A stretch of DNA of 12,026 nucleotides from Nitrospirota bacterium (GTDB lineage: Bacteria > Nitrospirota > Thermodesulfovibrionia > UBA6902): assembly GCA_015491705.1 (NCBI GenBank), contig WFVK01000318.1:1-12026 (forward strand). Reading direction: 5' to 3'. Made by a program: the position numbers and the translations under genes. Below are positions 1 to 8,041 of the stretch, one piece after another. Within the stretch, counting starts at the first letter, position 1; each line of letters begins with the position of its first letter. Below the pieces are notes generated by a model. The model had not been told where the DNA came from. It worked only from the letters and a program-made list of their open reading frames with translations, and did no database searches.

Positions 1-143
1 CCTAAAATGAATATATTAGTAAAAACGGATACAAAGAGCAACGATTTTTATTTACACGCCGTCCGTAAGCCGTTATCCTGAACCTGTCTCATGGCATCTC
101 CTGCATCCGGCGCGGGAGAGATTACGAGATGGCAAAGATGAGG

Positions 144-623
144 TTACATCTTTACCGAATCAACCACCCTGCTGATAACATCGCCTGAAAACCCGCGGCG
201 CTGGAGCATCCCCCAGAGCCTGCGCCTGATGACATTGCCGGGATGCCCCCTCATGGCCCTGAGTTTTCTTTCAACGAGCTTCCGGGCGGATTCCTCTTCC
301 ATCTCCACAGTATGCAGCAGCAGGGTTTTCTCAACAAGTTCTTTATCAAGCCCTCTTTTAATGAGAAATGCCCTGATGCCTTTTCCCCCGAGGTGCCTGT
401 CTTCCACGGAGTGTCTGAAGAGCTGGGATGCAAGGGCCTCGTCGCTGAGCAGGCCTGCATCTTCGAGAAATTTTATTGTATCATTTATCCGGCCGTCTTC
501 GAATCCTTTTATCTTCAGCCGCAGGAGCATTTCCTTCCGGCTCCTGGAGCGGTAACCGAGCAGTTTCAGTGCATATGCCTTTACATCATCAGCGCGCGAA
601 CCTTTCGATCTGGGGGGCGTCAT
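144..623 (-). CDS. recX: Regulatory protein RecX
   Basis: RecX binds RecA and its filaments and restrains RecA activity in the cytoplasm. The predicted product has 159 residues, close to the usual RecX size of about 150-170. It shows the family's repeated three-helix pattern: 'YALKLLGYRSRSRKEMLLRL' near residues 17-36, 'FLEDAGLLSDEALASQ' after it, and a C-terminal 'LWGMLQRRGFSGDVI' repeat. The frame is open upstream to 710, but I chose the ATG at 621-623 because 'GGAGAGGA' lies upstream and the residues before it resemble no RecX N-terminus. This start overlaps the end of the pilus ATPase gene by about 35 bases, suggesting translational coupling. Sitting two genes after recA in the same direction is the classic recX context. 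Family assignment is secure; the exact start is moderately so. Confidence 0.9.
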   Translation of the reverse strand: MTPPRSKGSRADDVKAYALKLLGYRSRSRKEMLLRLKIKGFEDGRINDTIKFLEDAGLLSDEALASQLFRHSVEDRHLGGKGIRAFLIKRGLDKELVEKTLLLHTVEMEEESARKLVERKLRAMRGHPGNVIRRRLWGMLQRRGFSGDVISRVVDSVKM

Positions 624-1752
624 TGTCTTCGTCTTCCTCTCCCGGTATGTCGCTGTCCTTATAGGTGTCCTTGGTGGACATAATCCCTTTGACCTTGAGT
701 GCGAAATCATCGGGGTTGGTGGCCCTGCTCAGGGCATCCTCATAAGTTATAAGGCCCTTCTGGAGAAGGCCGTAGAGGGACTGATCGAATGTCTGCATCC
801 CGTACTGGCTGAACCCCTCTGCTATATGGTCATGAATATGCCTTGTCTTCTCAGGGTCTACTATGCAACCCTTTATGGTTGCCGTTGCAACAAGCACCTC
901 AACCGCCGGCACCCTTCCGCTTTCATCGGCCTTGGGAACAAGTCTCATGGATATGATGGCCCTGAGGACAGAGGCCAGTTGCATCCTCACCTGCTGATGC
1001 TGATAAGGAGGGAAGACGGATATAATCCTGTTGATGGTCTCAACAGCATCGGTCGTATGAAGAGTGCTGAGAACGAGATGGCCTGTCTCAGCGGCAAGGA
1101 GGGCTGTCTGTATTGTCTCGAAATCACGCATTTCACCCACGAGTATAACATCGGGGTCCTGTCTCATCGCGGCCCTCAGCGCCTTGCTGAAGGTCTCCGT
1201 GTCATAGCCTATCTCCCTCTGGCTTATAATGCTGTTTTTGTCCCTGTGCAGAAACTCGATCGGGTCTTCAATCGTGATAATATTATCCGTCTTGTTGGAA
1301 TTGATGTAGTCGATCATTGACGCAAGCGTGGTGGACTTTCCGCTTCCGGTCGTGCCTGTGACCAGTATAAGCCCCCGCGGCTCCAGGGCGATCCTCTTGA
1401 GCACCACGGGCAGGTACAGTTCCTCTATGTCCGCAATATCATAGGTGATATACCTGAAGACCATGCTTACCGAGCCCCTCTGCGAATAGCAGTTGCACCT
1501 GAACCTTGCATATCCGGATATTCCGTAGGCTATATCAATATCATGGCTCTTTCTGAAGTGCTCCATCTGGGCCTCGCTCATGATATGCGTTGCGATTTCA
1601 AATGTATCATCCGGAGTAAGCCTCTTTTCATCGTGCAATACGGTCAGTTTCCCGTCGACCCGGACAATAGGCTGGCTGCCTGCCTTTATATGCAGGTCCG
1701 AGGCGTTCATTTTGACCGCTTTCTGAAGAAGGGTATCAATGTATATAGTCAT
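589..1752 (-). CDS. Type IV pilus retraction ATPase, PilT/PilU family
   Basis: Hexameric secretion-type ATPase that powers retraction of type IV pili at the inner membrane (twitching, DNA uptake). The 387-residue product has an N-terminal PAS-like half ('ASDLHIKAGSQPIVRVDGKL', residues 17-36). Its RecA-like half carries Walker A 'GTTGSGKST' (133-141), the Asp box 'TIEDPIE' (160-166), Walker B 'ILVGEMRD' (203-210) and the His box 'HLVLSTLHT' (225-233). The AIRNLIRE motif typical of PilT is not recognisable; its place (about 289-298) reads 'ATATIKGCIV'. The end 'GMQTFDQSLYGLL…ITYEDALSRATNPDDFALKVKG' is closer to PilU. An acidic tail ('GEEDEDND', 371-378) makes it longer than most PilT. The ATG follows 'AGAGGT', which contains part of the recA stop codon TAG, so it is coupled to recA. 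PilT versus PilU is unresolved. Confidence 0.92.
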   Translation of the reverse strand: MTIYIDTLLQKAVKMNASDLHIKAGSQPIVRVDGKLTVLHDEKRLTPDDTFEIATHIMSEAQMEHFRKSHDIDIAYGISGYARFRCNCYSQRGSVSMVFRYITYDIADIEELYLPVVLKRIALEPRGLILVTGTTGSGKSTTLASMIDYINSNKTDNIITIEDPIEFLHRDKNSIISQREIGYDTETFSKALRAAMRQDPDVILVGEMRDFETIQTALLAAETGHLVLSTLHTTDAVETINRIISVFPPYQHQQVRMQLASVLRAIISMRLVPKADESGRVPAVEVLVATATIKGCIVDPEKTRHIHDHIAEGFSQYGMQTFDQSLYGLLQKGLITYEDALSRATNPDDFALKVKGIMSTKDTYKDSDIPGEEDEDNDAPQIERFAR

Positions 1753-1755
1753 AAT

Positions 1756-2757
1756 CTACCTCTTGAAATTATATGCTTCAAGGATTTTAGACTCAATCTC
1801 CTGAGCCGTTTCAGGGTTTGATTTCAGGTACTGTTTTGAGTTTTCCCTGCCCTGCCCGATGCGGGTTCCGTTATAAGAATACCATGCGCCGGACCTTTCC
1901 ACGATCTTTTTCTCGATGCCGAGGTCTATGAGCTCGCCGAGCCGCGATATTCCTTCATTAAAATATATGTCGAATTCGGCCTGTTTAAACGGGGGGGCCA
2001 CCTTGTTTTTCACCACCTTCACCCTTACCCTGTTGCCGACCGACTCCTGGGCGTTTTTCAGATTCTCGATCTTCCTGATGTCAAGCCTTACGGATGAGTA
2101 AAACTTCAGGGCGTTTCCGCCGGTCGTGGTTTCCGGGTTGCCGAACATGACACCGATCTTCATTCGTATCTGGTTTATGAATATAACGGTCGCCTGCCCC
2201 TTTGAGATTGCCGCTGTAAGCTTTCTCAGTGCCTGGCTCATGAGTCTCGCCTGGAGGCCGGGGAGGCTGTCGCCCATCTCTCCCTCGATCTCGGCCCGGG
2301 GGACAAGGGCTGCAACGGAATCTATCACGATTATATCAAGGGCGCCGCTGCGCACCAGGGTCTCCGTAACTTCCAGGGCCTGTTCACCGGTGTCAGGCTG
2401 GCTGACGAGCAGGTCATTGACATTCACCCCGATCTTTGATGCATAGGACAGGTCCAGCGCATGTTCGGCGTCGATAAAGGCCGCTGTACCGCCTGCCTTC
2501 TGGGCCTGTGCCACGGCGCTGAGGGCAAGTGTAGTCTTCCCCGATGACTCGGGGCCGTAAATCTCGATGACCCTGCCGCGCGGGAATCCCCCGACTCCGA
2601 GCGCTGCGTCCAGCCCGATGGAGCCTGTGGGAATGGCCGGCACCTCGACAACGCCTTCGGAGCCGAGCCTCATTATGGCGCCTTTGCCGAACTGTTTCTC
2701 TATCTGTGATATGGCTACTTCAAGCGCCTTTGTACGGTTTTTGTCAGAATCGGACAT
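1756..2757 (-). CDS. recA: Recombinase RecA
   Basis: Forms ATP-dependent filaments on single-stranded DNA, catalyses strand exchange and promotes LexA self-cleavage. The 333-residue protein has the short N-terminal polymerisation region, Walker A 'GPESSGKT' (68-75), 'FIDAEHALD' (94-102), Walker B 'IIVIDS' (142-147), and the DNA-binding L2 region around '[20 protein letters not shown]' (195-214). The C-terminal domain ends at '[12 protein letters not shown]'. It is about 20 residues shorter than E. coli RecA because the acidic C-terminal tail is missing, as in many other phyla. The ATG at 2755-2757 is preceded by 'AAGGGAGG' at about 10 bases. It leads a unit with the pilus ATPase and recX, and has its own promoter just downstream of the thpR terminator. 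Confidence 0.99.
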   Translation of the reverse strand: MSDSDKNRTKALEVAISQIEKQFGKGAIMRLGSEGVVEVPAIPTGSIGLDAALGVGGFPRGRVIEIYGPESSGKTTLALSAVAQAQKAGGTAAFIDAEHALDLSYASKIGVNVNDLLVSQPDTGEQALEVTETLVRSGALDIIVIDSVAALVPRAEIEGEMGDSLPGLQARLMSQALRKLTAAISKGQATVIFINQIRMKIGVMFGNPETTTGGNALKFYSSVRLDIRKIENLKNAQESVGNRVRVKVVKNKVAPPFKQAEFDIYFNEGISRLGELIDLGIEKKIVERSGAWYSYNGTRIGQGRENSKQYLKSNPETAQEIESKILEAYNFKR

Positions 2758-2808
2758 TATATATACGCCTCCCTTAAAACAATGAACAATTAACAGTCAT
2801 GTAATTAA

Positions 2809-2814
2809 ATTATA
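2809..2814 (-). promoter_or_regulatory. Candidate -10 box of the recA promoter
   Basis: Read on the minus strand this is a perfect TATAAT, about 52 bases upstream of the recA ATG. No good -35 hexamer lies 16-18 bases upstream; that position falls inside the terminator of the preceding gene. The promoter may therefore be weak or activator-assisted. Between the box and the ribosome-binding site lies 'ATGACTGTTAATTGTTCAT' (2782-2800), an imperfect palindrome with ATGA/TCAT ends that could be an SOS operator, although it matches no LexA consensus that I know exactly. Confidence 0.45.
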
Positions 2815-2828
2815 CATTACAACAGCAC

Positions 2829-2857
2829 AAAAATACCGCCGCCGGTCTACGCGGTAT
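2829..2857 (-). terminator. Intrinsic terminator after thpR
   Basis: On the minus strand the thpR stop codon is followed within about 10 bases by 'ATACCGC', an 11-base loop, 'GCGGTAT' and a run of five T. The 7-bp stem plus T tract is a typical rho-independent terminator. It separates the osmC-pgpA-thpR unit from recA. Confidence 0.7.
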
Positions 2858-2863
2858 CCTGCA

Positions 2864-3421
2864 TTACCCGCGCAGGGGGATTTCCGCTATTCTGGTATAC
2901 CTTGCGCCGCCTGTTCCAAGGTCACTCTTCATTAAAGTTACCGACCTGACCTTTACCGCTCCGAACTTGCTGTGTTTATGCCTTTCAATATTATCCGCCG
3001 GAATTTTCTTGCCGCGGGAGGATCTGAACCTGCCCAGTGTGAGGTGCGGAACAAATTTCCTCTTCTCCCGTTTGAATCCGAGGGCAGCCGCGGCGTCCTC
3101 TATTTTCCGCTGCAGTTCCCCGAGTATCCCACCCCCGCTGATACCGGCCCACAGGACTCTCGGGGATTTTGTATCCGGGAAGACCCCCACGCCCGAAACC
3201 TCAATATCAAAGGCTTTCACACCCGTGCAGCATTTCTCCAGTGCACTTATAATATTCCCCGCGGTTTCTTCACCGACATCGCCGAGGAACTTCAGGGTGA
3301 GATGAATATTTTCCGGTTTGACCCACCTGACATCCGCACCGCAGCTTTTAAGCTCTGCCTGCAGCCGCGACAGGGACTCTCTTACAGGCCCGTCCAGGTC
3401 TATGGCGATAAAACTTCTCAA
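2864..3421 (-). CDS. thpR: RNA 2',3'-cyclic phosphodiesterase (LigT/ThpR)
   Basis: Member of the 2H phosphoesterase family, which opens 2',3'-cyclic phosphates on RNA ends to 2'-phosphates. The 185-residue product shows the start 'RSFIAIDL' and both catalytic HxTx motifs: 'HLTL' at 40-43 and 'HLTL' at 126-129. It also has the conserved 'RWVKPENIHLTLKFLGDV' surrounding (32-49) and 'SVTLMKSDLG' near the end. Length is normal. The start codon is TTG (3419-3421), supported by 'GGAG' about 9 bases upstream and by the exact position of the conserved N-terminus. It is the last gene of the osmC-pgpA-thpR unit and is followed at once by a terminator. Placement next to recA and pgpA is common for this family. 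Confidence 0.93.
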   Translation of the reverse strand: MRSFIAIDLDGPVRESLSRLQAELKSCGADVRWVKPENIHLTLKFLGDVGEETAGNIISALEKCCTGVKAFDIEVSGVGVFPDTKSPRVLWAGISGGGILGELQRKIEDAAAALGFKREKRKFVPHLTLGRFRSSRGKKIPADNIERHKHSKFGAVKVRSVTLMKSDLGTGGARYTRIAEIPLRG

Positions 3422-3506
3422 CGTCCTTCTCTCCGGCAGAAATAGAATAACACAGAAGACTCAAAATAAAAATCCCGCATTTCTTTCCGGTTACAGGGAC
3501 ATACGT

Positions 3507-3950
3507 TCAGAAAAAATATCTCCACACCTGCAGGCAGATATTAGCATAGATTCCGGCCGCTACATCGTCGGACATGACCCCTGCACCTCCGGGAACGGAT
3601 TTTTCGATCCTGCGTATCGGAGGGGGTTTCAGTATATCGAAAAACCTGAACAGTACAAACGCCGCAAAGAGGTAACCGGGGGTCCTGGGCACAAACAGCA
3701 CGGATATCAGATAACCGCAGAATTCATCTATCACTATATGCCTGCTGTCTTTTCCGAACTCTTTTTCGGCATGATGTGATGCATACACCCCCAGTATAAA
3801 TACCGCGGAAGAGATTACCAGGAGCGAGGAGTCAGCGGGCCTGAGCAATAATACATATATGAAGGCCAGTGCCGAGCCGAAGGTCCCCGGTGCATATGGT
3901 ATGTATCCTGTAAAGCCGAGCGTTGCAATGAGTCCGGATAATTTCCTGAT
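3507..3950 (-). CDS. pgpA: Phosphatidylglycerophosphatase A
   Basis: Inner-membrane enzyme that removes phosphate from phosphatidylglycerophosphate to give phosphatidylglycerol. Counting from an ATC at 3948-3950 the product has about 147 residues, a normal PgpA length. It shows the N-terminal signature 'YIPYAPGTFGS' (about residues 17-27), 'HIVIDEFCGYLI' (about 71-82), 'FFDILKPPPIRRIE' and the C-terminal 'GAGVMSDDVAAGIYA'. The oddity is the start. From the in-frame stop at 3996-3998 to a TTG at 3846-3848 there is no ATG, GTG or TTG, yet starting at that TTG would remove the PGTFGS signature. 'GAGGT' lies 6 bases before the ATC, just after the osmC stop, so I infer an AUC (or similar) start or a sequence change at the start codon. 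Gene identity is firm; the start is not. Confidence 0.85.
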   Translation of the reverse strand: MRKLSGLIATLGFTGYIPYAPGTFGSALAFIYVLLLRPADSSLLVISSAVFILGVYASHHAEKEFGKDSRHIVIDEFCGYLISVLFVPRTPGYLFAAFVLFRFFDILKPPPIRRIEKSVPGGAGVMSDDVAAGIYANICLQVWRYFF

Positions 3951-3966
3951 AACCTGACCTCTTTTG

Positions 3967-4386
3967 TTACTCCTGGATGATTTTATACGAATGTGTTATC
4001 TTCGCGGCCTTGCCAAGGGTTGCGCCGACCATGCAGTACTTTCCGAGGGAAAGCTCGATTGCGCGGCTGACGGCCTCCTCGGAGATATTCCTGCCCGTAA
4101 TCACATATTCAATATGAATTGCAGTATACATGCGGGGATGTTTATCGGGGGCCTCGCCCGTGACATTCATCTCAAAGCCGGTGACATCCTGCTTCTTTTT
4201 TCTCAGTATGGAGATAACATCCATTCCGCTGCATCCGCCGAAGGCCGTAAGAAGCAATTCCGAGGGTCTTGAACCCGTGTTTGCCCCGCCGACCGAAGGG
4301 GCGGCATCCATTACCACGGCATGCCCTGAATCGGCGGTGCCGACAAACTGCATATTCTCAACAAGCTTAACCCTGCTCTTCAACAT
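3967..4386 (-). CDS. OsmC/Ohr family peroxiredoxin-like protein
   Basis: OsmC-fold proteins reduce organic and inorganic hydroperoxides with a pair of redox cysteines in the cytoplasm. The 139-residue product has the family pattern: 'GSRPSELLLTAFGGCSGMDV' (38-57) with the first cysteine at 52 and conserved Arg40 and Glu43, and the second cysteine at 118 in 'LGKYCMVGATL'. It looks like the YhfA-like OsmC branch rather than Ohr, but the subfamily is uncertain. The ATG is backed by a near-perfect 'AGGAGGT' 7 bases upstream. It is first in the osmC-pgpA-thpR unit and is divergent from galU. Confidence 0.88.
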   Translation of the reverse strand: MLKSRVKLVENMQFVGTADSGHAVVMDAAPSVGGANTGSRPSELLLTAFGGCSGMDVISILRKKKQDVTGFEMNVTGEAPDKHPRMYTAIHIEYVITGRNISEEAVSRAIELSLGKYCMVGATLGKAAKITHSYKIIQE

Positions 4387-4473
4387 TGATCAAACCTCCT
4401 GTATATTACTGTCGCTGATATCACGCAGGCTGTTCAGTGACGGTGCCGGCAAATACGCACCCGCACTATTAAA

Positions 4474-4502
4474 AATGTAAGTCATTATCTCTTTTTTGTC
4501 AA
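4474..4502 (-). promoter_or_regulatory. Promoter of the osmC-pgpA-thpR unit
   Basis: Read on the minus strand: a perfect -35 TTGACA (4497-4502), a 17-base spacer, and TACATT (4474-4479) as -10. The predicted start lies about 80 bases before the osmC ATG. It is back-to-back with the galU promoter. Confidence 0.6.
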
Positions 4503-4537
4503 TAAAAATGGCCTGTTTTCATAACCGCCCCAACCTC

Positions 4538-4566
4538 TTTAAATAACTCCGTTAACGTGGTACAAT
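4538..4566 (+). promoter_or_regulatory. Promoter of galU-lon
   Basis: TTTAAA (4538-4543) as a -35 with four of six consensus bases, a 17-base spacer, and TACAAT (4561-4566) with five of six bases as -10. It lies 54 bases before the galU ATG and diverges from the osmC promoter. Confidence 0.55.
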
Positions 4567-4620
4567 AGGAATAATTTTGTTTCCTTGTCTTCTGAAAACG
4601 GAATTTCAAAGGAGAATTAC

Positions 4621-5511
4621 ATGACCCAGAAAGTGAGAAAGGCCGTATTTCCGGCAGCAGGCCTGGGCACAAGGTTTCTGCCGGCGACCAAGGCGTCTCC
4701 CAAGGAGATGCTGCCCATTGTCGACAAACCGATGATCCAGTACGCGGTTGAAGAAGCCGAAGCCTGTAACATCAAGGAATTCATCATGATAACGGGCAAG
4801 TCGAAGAGGGCGATAGAGGACCATTTTGACTATGCATGGGAGCTTGAGGAAAACCTCAAGAACAAGGGCAAGAAAAACCTGCTAAGGGAGATACAGCGGC
4901 TGGCCAAGCACCAGTTTGCATACATAAGGCAGGGGGCTCCCCTCGGACTCGGCCATGCAATCCTCTGTGCAAGGCCCTTTGTGAAGGATGAGCCTTTCGC
5001 GGTAATACTGAGTGATGATATTATAGACCCGGATGACAGCCTCCTGAAGGAGATGATAGATATCTCCGGCAGGCATGAGGCGACTGTTCTCGCACTGCAG
5101 AGGGTTCCGAAGGCGGAGATACACCGCTACGGAGTCATAGCAGGCACTGAAGTGGAAAAGAATGTATACAGGATAAGCGACATGGTCGAGAAACCCAAAG
5201 CTTCTGATGCGCCTTCCGACCTCGCGATAATCGGAAGATATATACTTACCCCGGACATTTTCAGCATTATTGAAAAAACCTCCCCGGGCAAAGGCGGTGA
5301 AATTCAGTTGACGGATGCCCTTAAGTCGCTGTTGCAGAAGAAACCGGTTTATGGTTATCTTTTCGAAGGAAAACGCTATGACGGCGGTGACAAAATAGGT
5401 TATCTCAAGGCTACGGTTGAGCTTGCACTGAAAAACCCGACCGTAAGCAAGCAGTTCAAAGAATATCTTCTTTCCACAATTTCACCCATGATTACAAAGG
5501 AGCAACCATGA
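4621..5511 (+). CDS. galU: UTP--glucose-1-phosphate uridylyltransferase
   Basis: Makes UDP-glucose from UTP and glucose-1-phosphate for envelope polysaccharide and glycogen-type pathways. The 296-residue product begins with the nucleotidyltransferase signature '[18 protein letters not shown]' (8-25). It continues with '[18 protein letters not shown]' (29-46), '[11 protein letters not shown]' (105-115), 'VILSDDI' (128-134), 'VEKPK' (189-193) and '[12 protein letters not shown]' (223-234), the GalU order and length. The ATG at 4621 has 'AAAGGAG' 6 bases upstream; an in-frame TTG at 4585 is less likely. Its stop overlaps the lon start as ATGA, so the two genes are translationally coupled. Confidence 0.97.
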   Translation: MTQKVRKAVFPAAGLGTRFLPATKASPKEMLPIVDKPMIQYAVEEAEACNIKEFIMITGKSKRAIEDHFDYAWELEENLKNKGKKNLLREIQRLAKHQFAYIRQGAPLGLGHAILCARPFVKDEPFAVILSDDIIDPDDSLLKEMIDISGRHEATVLALQRVPKAEIHRYGVIAGTEVEKNVYRISDMVEKPKASDAPSDLAIIGRYILTPDIFSIIEKTSPGKGGEIQLTDALKSLLQKKPVYGYLFEGKRYDGGDKIGYLKATVELALKNPTVSKQFKEYLLSTISPMITKEQP

Positions 5512-7880
5512 CTGATATGGATTCATCAGAAGAGCATGATGTTGAAATTCCATCCTCCCTGCCGATTCTGCCTGTAAGGGATGTTGTCATCTTTCCGTAC
5601 ATGATCCTTCCCCTGTTCGTGGGAAGGGACATATCCATCAAGGCGATTGAGCGTTCCATAGGGGAGAACAAGCTGATAATGCTTGTTTCACAGAAAGACG
5701 TAAATGTTGAGACACCCTCCATCAAGGACCTCTACAGGGTGGGCACTGTCGGGACCATCCTCAGGATGCTGAAGCTGCCGGACGGACGGCTCAAGATACT
5801 TGTTCAGGGTCTTGCAAAGGCACGAATCATCAATTTCGCCCAGACAGAGCCTTATTATGTCGGAAAGATCGAGAAAATCGTCGATCAGCAGCCGTCCGAA
5901 CTGACCCTCGAGGTGGAAGCGCTCATGCGCAATGTAAAGGAGCTCGTGGACAAGTCCCTCGCTCTCGGCAAGTCGTTTCTTCCTGATATTATCGTGCTTA
6001 TAGAAAACATTGAGGAGCCCGGGAGGCTGGCGGACCTGGTGGCCTCAAACCTCGGATTAAAGGCCGAGCAGGCACAGGAACTGCTGGAACTGACCGATCC
6101 CGTGCTCAGGCTGAAGAAGATCAGCGAGATACTCAGCAGGGAAGTGGAGCTTCTCCTGGTACAGCAGAAAATCCAGTCTGACGTCAAGGGCGAGATAGAC
6201 AAGACACAGCGCGAGTACTTCCTGAGGGAGCAGTTGAAGGCAATCCAGAAAGAACTCGGTGAAATAGACGAGAAGACAGAAGAGATACTCGAGCTGCGCA
6301 AGAAGGTGAAAGATGCCAGGATGCCGGAGAAGGTCGAGAAAGAGGCGATAAAACAGATCAACCGCCTTGAGAAAATGCACCCGGACAGCGCGGAGGCCGG
6401 CACCATCAGGACCTATATCGACTGGCTCGTGGAACTCCCCTGGTCCGAGAGCACAAAAGACAACCTCGATCTGAAAAAGGCGAAACAGGTGCTTGACGAA
6501 GACCATTACGACCTCGAGCAGGTCAAAGAGCGGATACTGGAATACCTCGGCGTCAGGAAACTAAAGGAAAAGATGAAAGGCCCCATCCTGTGCTTTGTCG
6601 GCCCGCCGGGAGTGGGCAAGACATCACTGGGAAAATCCATTGCAAGGGCCCTGGGCCGGGAGTTCTACAGGATGTCACTCGGCGGAATGAGGGATGAGGC
6701 CGAGATCAGGGGGCACAGGAGGACGTATGTCGGTGCAATGCCCGGCAGGATCATACAGGGCATAAAAACAGCAGGCAAGAACAACCCTGTCTTCATGCTC
6801 GACGAAGTGGACAAGATAGGCATGGATTTCAGGGGTGATCCGGCGTCAGCGCTGCTGGAGGTCCTGGACCCGGAGCAGAATTTCGCATTTGCAGATCACT
6901 ACCTCGGCGTGCCTTTTGACCTGAGCAATGTGATGTTCATAACAACCGCCAACCTGATCGACCCGATCCCCTCACCCCTGAGAGACAGGATGGAGGTGCT
7001 GAGCCTGACCGGTTATACGGCGGAAGAGAAGATAGGGATAGCCAAGAACTACCTGATCCCGAAACAGTTGAAAGAGCACGGGATTACGGAAAAGAACATA
7101 AAGATAAATGACGGCGCGCTCATGCAGGTTATCACGCACTACACCCGTGAAGCCGGCGTAAGGAACCTCGAACGCCAGATAGCGAATCTCTGCCGCAAGG
7201 TTGCAAGAAAGATAGCGGAAGGCGGGAACAGGAAATATGTTATCTCATCAAAGAACCTGTCGAAATACCTCGGGGTTCCGAAGTTTCTGCCGGAAGAGGA
7301 AATAAAGAAAGACGAGGTCGGCGTCGCCACCGGGCTTGCATGGACCGAAACAGGCGGAGACATCATCTACATCGAGGCGACCATAATGAAGGGCAAAGGC
7401 ACCCTGACACTCACCGGGCAGCTCGGTGATGTGATGAAGGAGTCCGCACATGCAGCCCTGAGTTATATACGCTCCAAGGCCAAGAGCCTCGGGATCAGCA
7501 ATTCCATGTTCTCAAACAACGACATCCACATTCACGTCCCTGCAGGAGCAATACCCAAGGACGGGCCCTCGGCCGGCATAACAATGGCCACGGCCATAGC
7601 CTCGGTCTTTACGGGCAAGGCGGTTCACAAGAGCATTGCCATGACCGGCGAGGTGACCCTGCGGGGCAGTGTATTGCCGATCGGCGGACTGAAGGAAAAG
7701 GCCCTTGCGGCGAAAAGGATGGGCATTCACAAGGTTATTATCCCCAAGAGGAATGAAAAGGACCTCGAGGAGATACCCAAATACATCAAGAAAGATATGA
7801 CCTTCATACCTGTGGAGACCATGGATGAAGTCCTGAAATATGCGCTCAAAAACCCGGCGAAAAGAAGAAAGCGCCGTTAG
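5508..7880 (+). CDS. lon: ATP-dependent protease Lon (LonA type)
   Basis: Cytoplasmic hexameric protease that unfolds and degrades damaged and regulatory proteins. The 790-residue product is full length. It has the N-terminal substrate-binding domain (about 17-210, starting '[20 protein letters not shown]'), a coiled helical region (210-300), and the AAA+ module with Walker A 'GPPGVGKT' (365-372), Walker B 'FMLDE' (429-433), sensor 1 'MFITTAN' and 'LRDRME' (491-496). The S16 protease domain has catalytic Ser688 in 'PKDGPSAG' and Lys731 in '[10 protein letters not shown]'. The C-terminus is a short basic tail (KRRKRR). The start overlaps the galU stop, with 'AAGGAG' just upstream. Lon usually degrades MazE-type antitoxins, so it could act on the mazEF pair 3 kb away; that link is only inference. 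Confidence 0.98.
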   Translation: MTDMDSSEEHDVEIPSSLPILPVRDVVIFPYMILPLFVGRDISIKAIERSIGENKLIMLVSQKDVNVETPSIKDLYRVGTVGTILRMLKLPDGRLKILVQGLAKARIINFAQTEPYYVGKIEKIVDQQPSELTLEVEALMRNVKELVDKSLALGKSFLPDIIVLIENIEEPGRLADLVASNLGLKAEQAQELLELTDPVLRLKKISEILSREVELLLVQQKIQSDVKGEIDKTQREYFLREQLKAIQKELGEIDEKTEEILELRKKVKDARMPEKVEKEAIKQINRLEKMHPDSAEAGTIRTYIDWLVELPWSESTKDNLDLKKAKQVLDEDHYDLEQVKERILEYLGVRKLKEKMKGPILCFVGPPGVGKTSLGKSIARALGREFYRMSLGGMRDEAEIRGHRRTYVGAMPGRIIQGIKTAGKNNPVFMLDEVDKIGMDFRGDPASALLEVLDPEQNFAFADHYLGVPFDLSNVMFITTANLIDPIPSPLRDRMEVLSLTGYTAEEKIGIAKNYLIPKQLKEHGITEKNIKINDGALMQVITHYTREAGVRNLERQIANLCRKVARKIAEGGNRKYVISSKNLSKYLGVPKFLPEEEIKKDEVGVATGLAWTETGGDIIYIEATIMKGKGTLTLTGQLGDVMKESAHAALSYIRSKAKSLGISNSMFSNNDIHIHVPAGAIPKDGPSAGITMATAIASVFTGKAVHKSIAMTGEVTLRGSVLPIGGLKEKALAAKRMGIHKVIIPKRNEKDLEEIPKYIKKDMTFIPVETMDEVLKYALKNPAKRRKRR

Positions 7881-7969
7881 GGCCGGATTCATGCTGAGAT
7901 GACAAACGGTTCATCATGCAAAAAATCCTCATCCCGGATATACTGAATTAATGTTGCACTGCATAAAGC

Positions 7970-8016
7970 GGCAGGAGGGCCTGCCGTAAAACACCCGGGC
8001 TCTCCTGCCTTCTTAT
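7970..8016 (+). terminator. Candidate terminator or attenuator between lon and thiL
   Basis: GGCAGGAGGGCCT (7970-7982) can pair with GGGCTCTCCTGCC (7997-8009) as a 13-bp stem with two G-U pairs, followed by the weak T tract TTCTTAT. A competing smaller hairpin, CGGCAGG/CCTGCCG around AGGG (7969-7986), uses the same left arm. The long stem probably ends the galU-lon transcript at least in part. The overlap of the two folds is what an attenuator would show. Confidence 0.5.
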
Positions 8017-8041
8017 GCCACTGCAAGGTAAAATCAAACCC

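Noticed and set aside
48..92. A 14-codon minus-strand reading frame (MRQVQDNGLRTACK) after recX with a GGAGAT upstream.
   Set aside because: Too short and unconserved to judge; the good ribosome-binding site may be chance.
96..122. Imperfect hairpin ATCTCCTGC/GCGGGAGAGAT as a recX terminator.
   Set aside because: Mismatched stem and no T tract in the minus-strand direction.
3422..3506. Possible terminator between pgpA and thpR (TCCC/GGGA followed by T-rich sequence).
   Set aside because: Only a 4-bp stem with a 19-base loop.
7939..7944. TATACT as a thiL promoter -10 box.
   Set aside because: No acceptable -35 hexamer at 16-18 bases upstream.
7881..8041. TPP riboswitch upstream of thiL.
   Set aside because: The conserved CUGAGA and ACCUGA-type elements of the THI box are absent.
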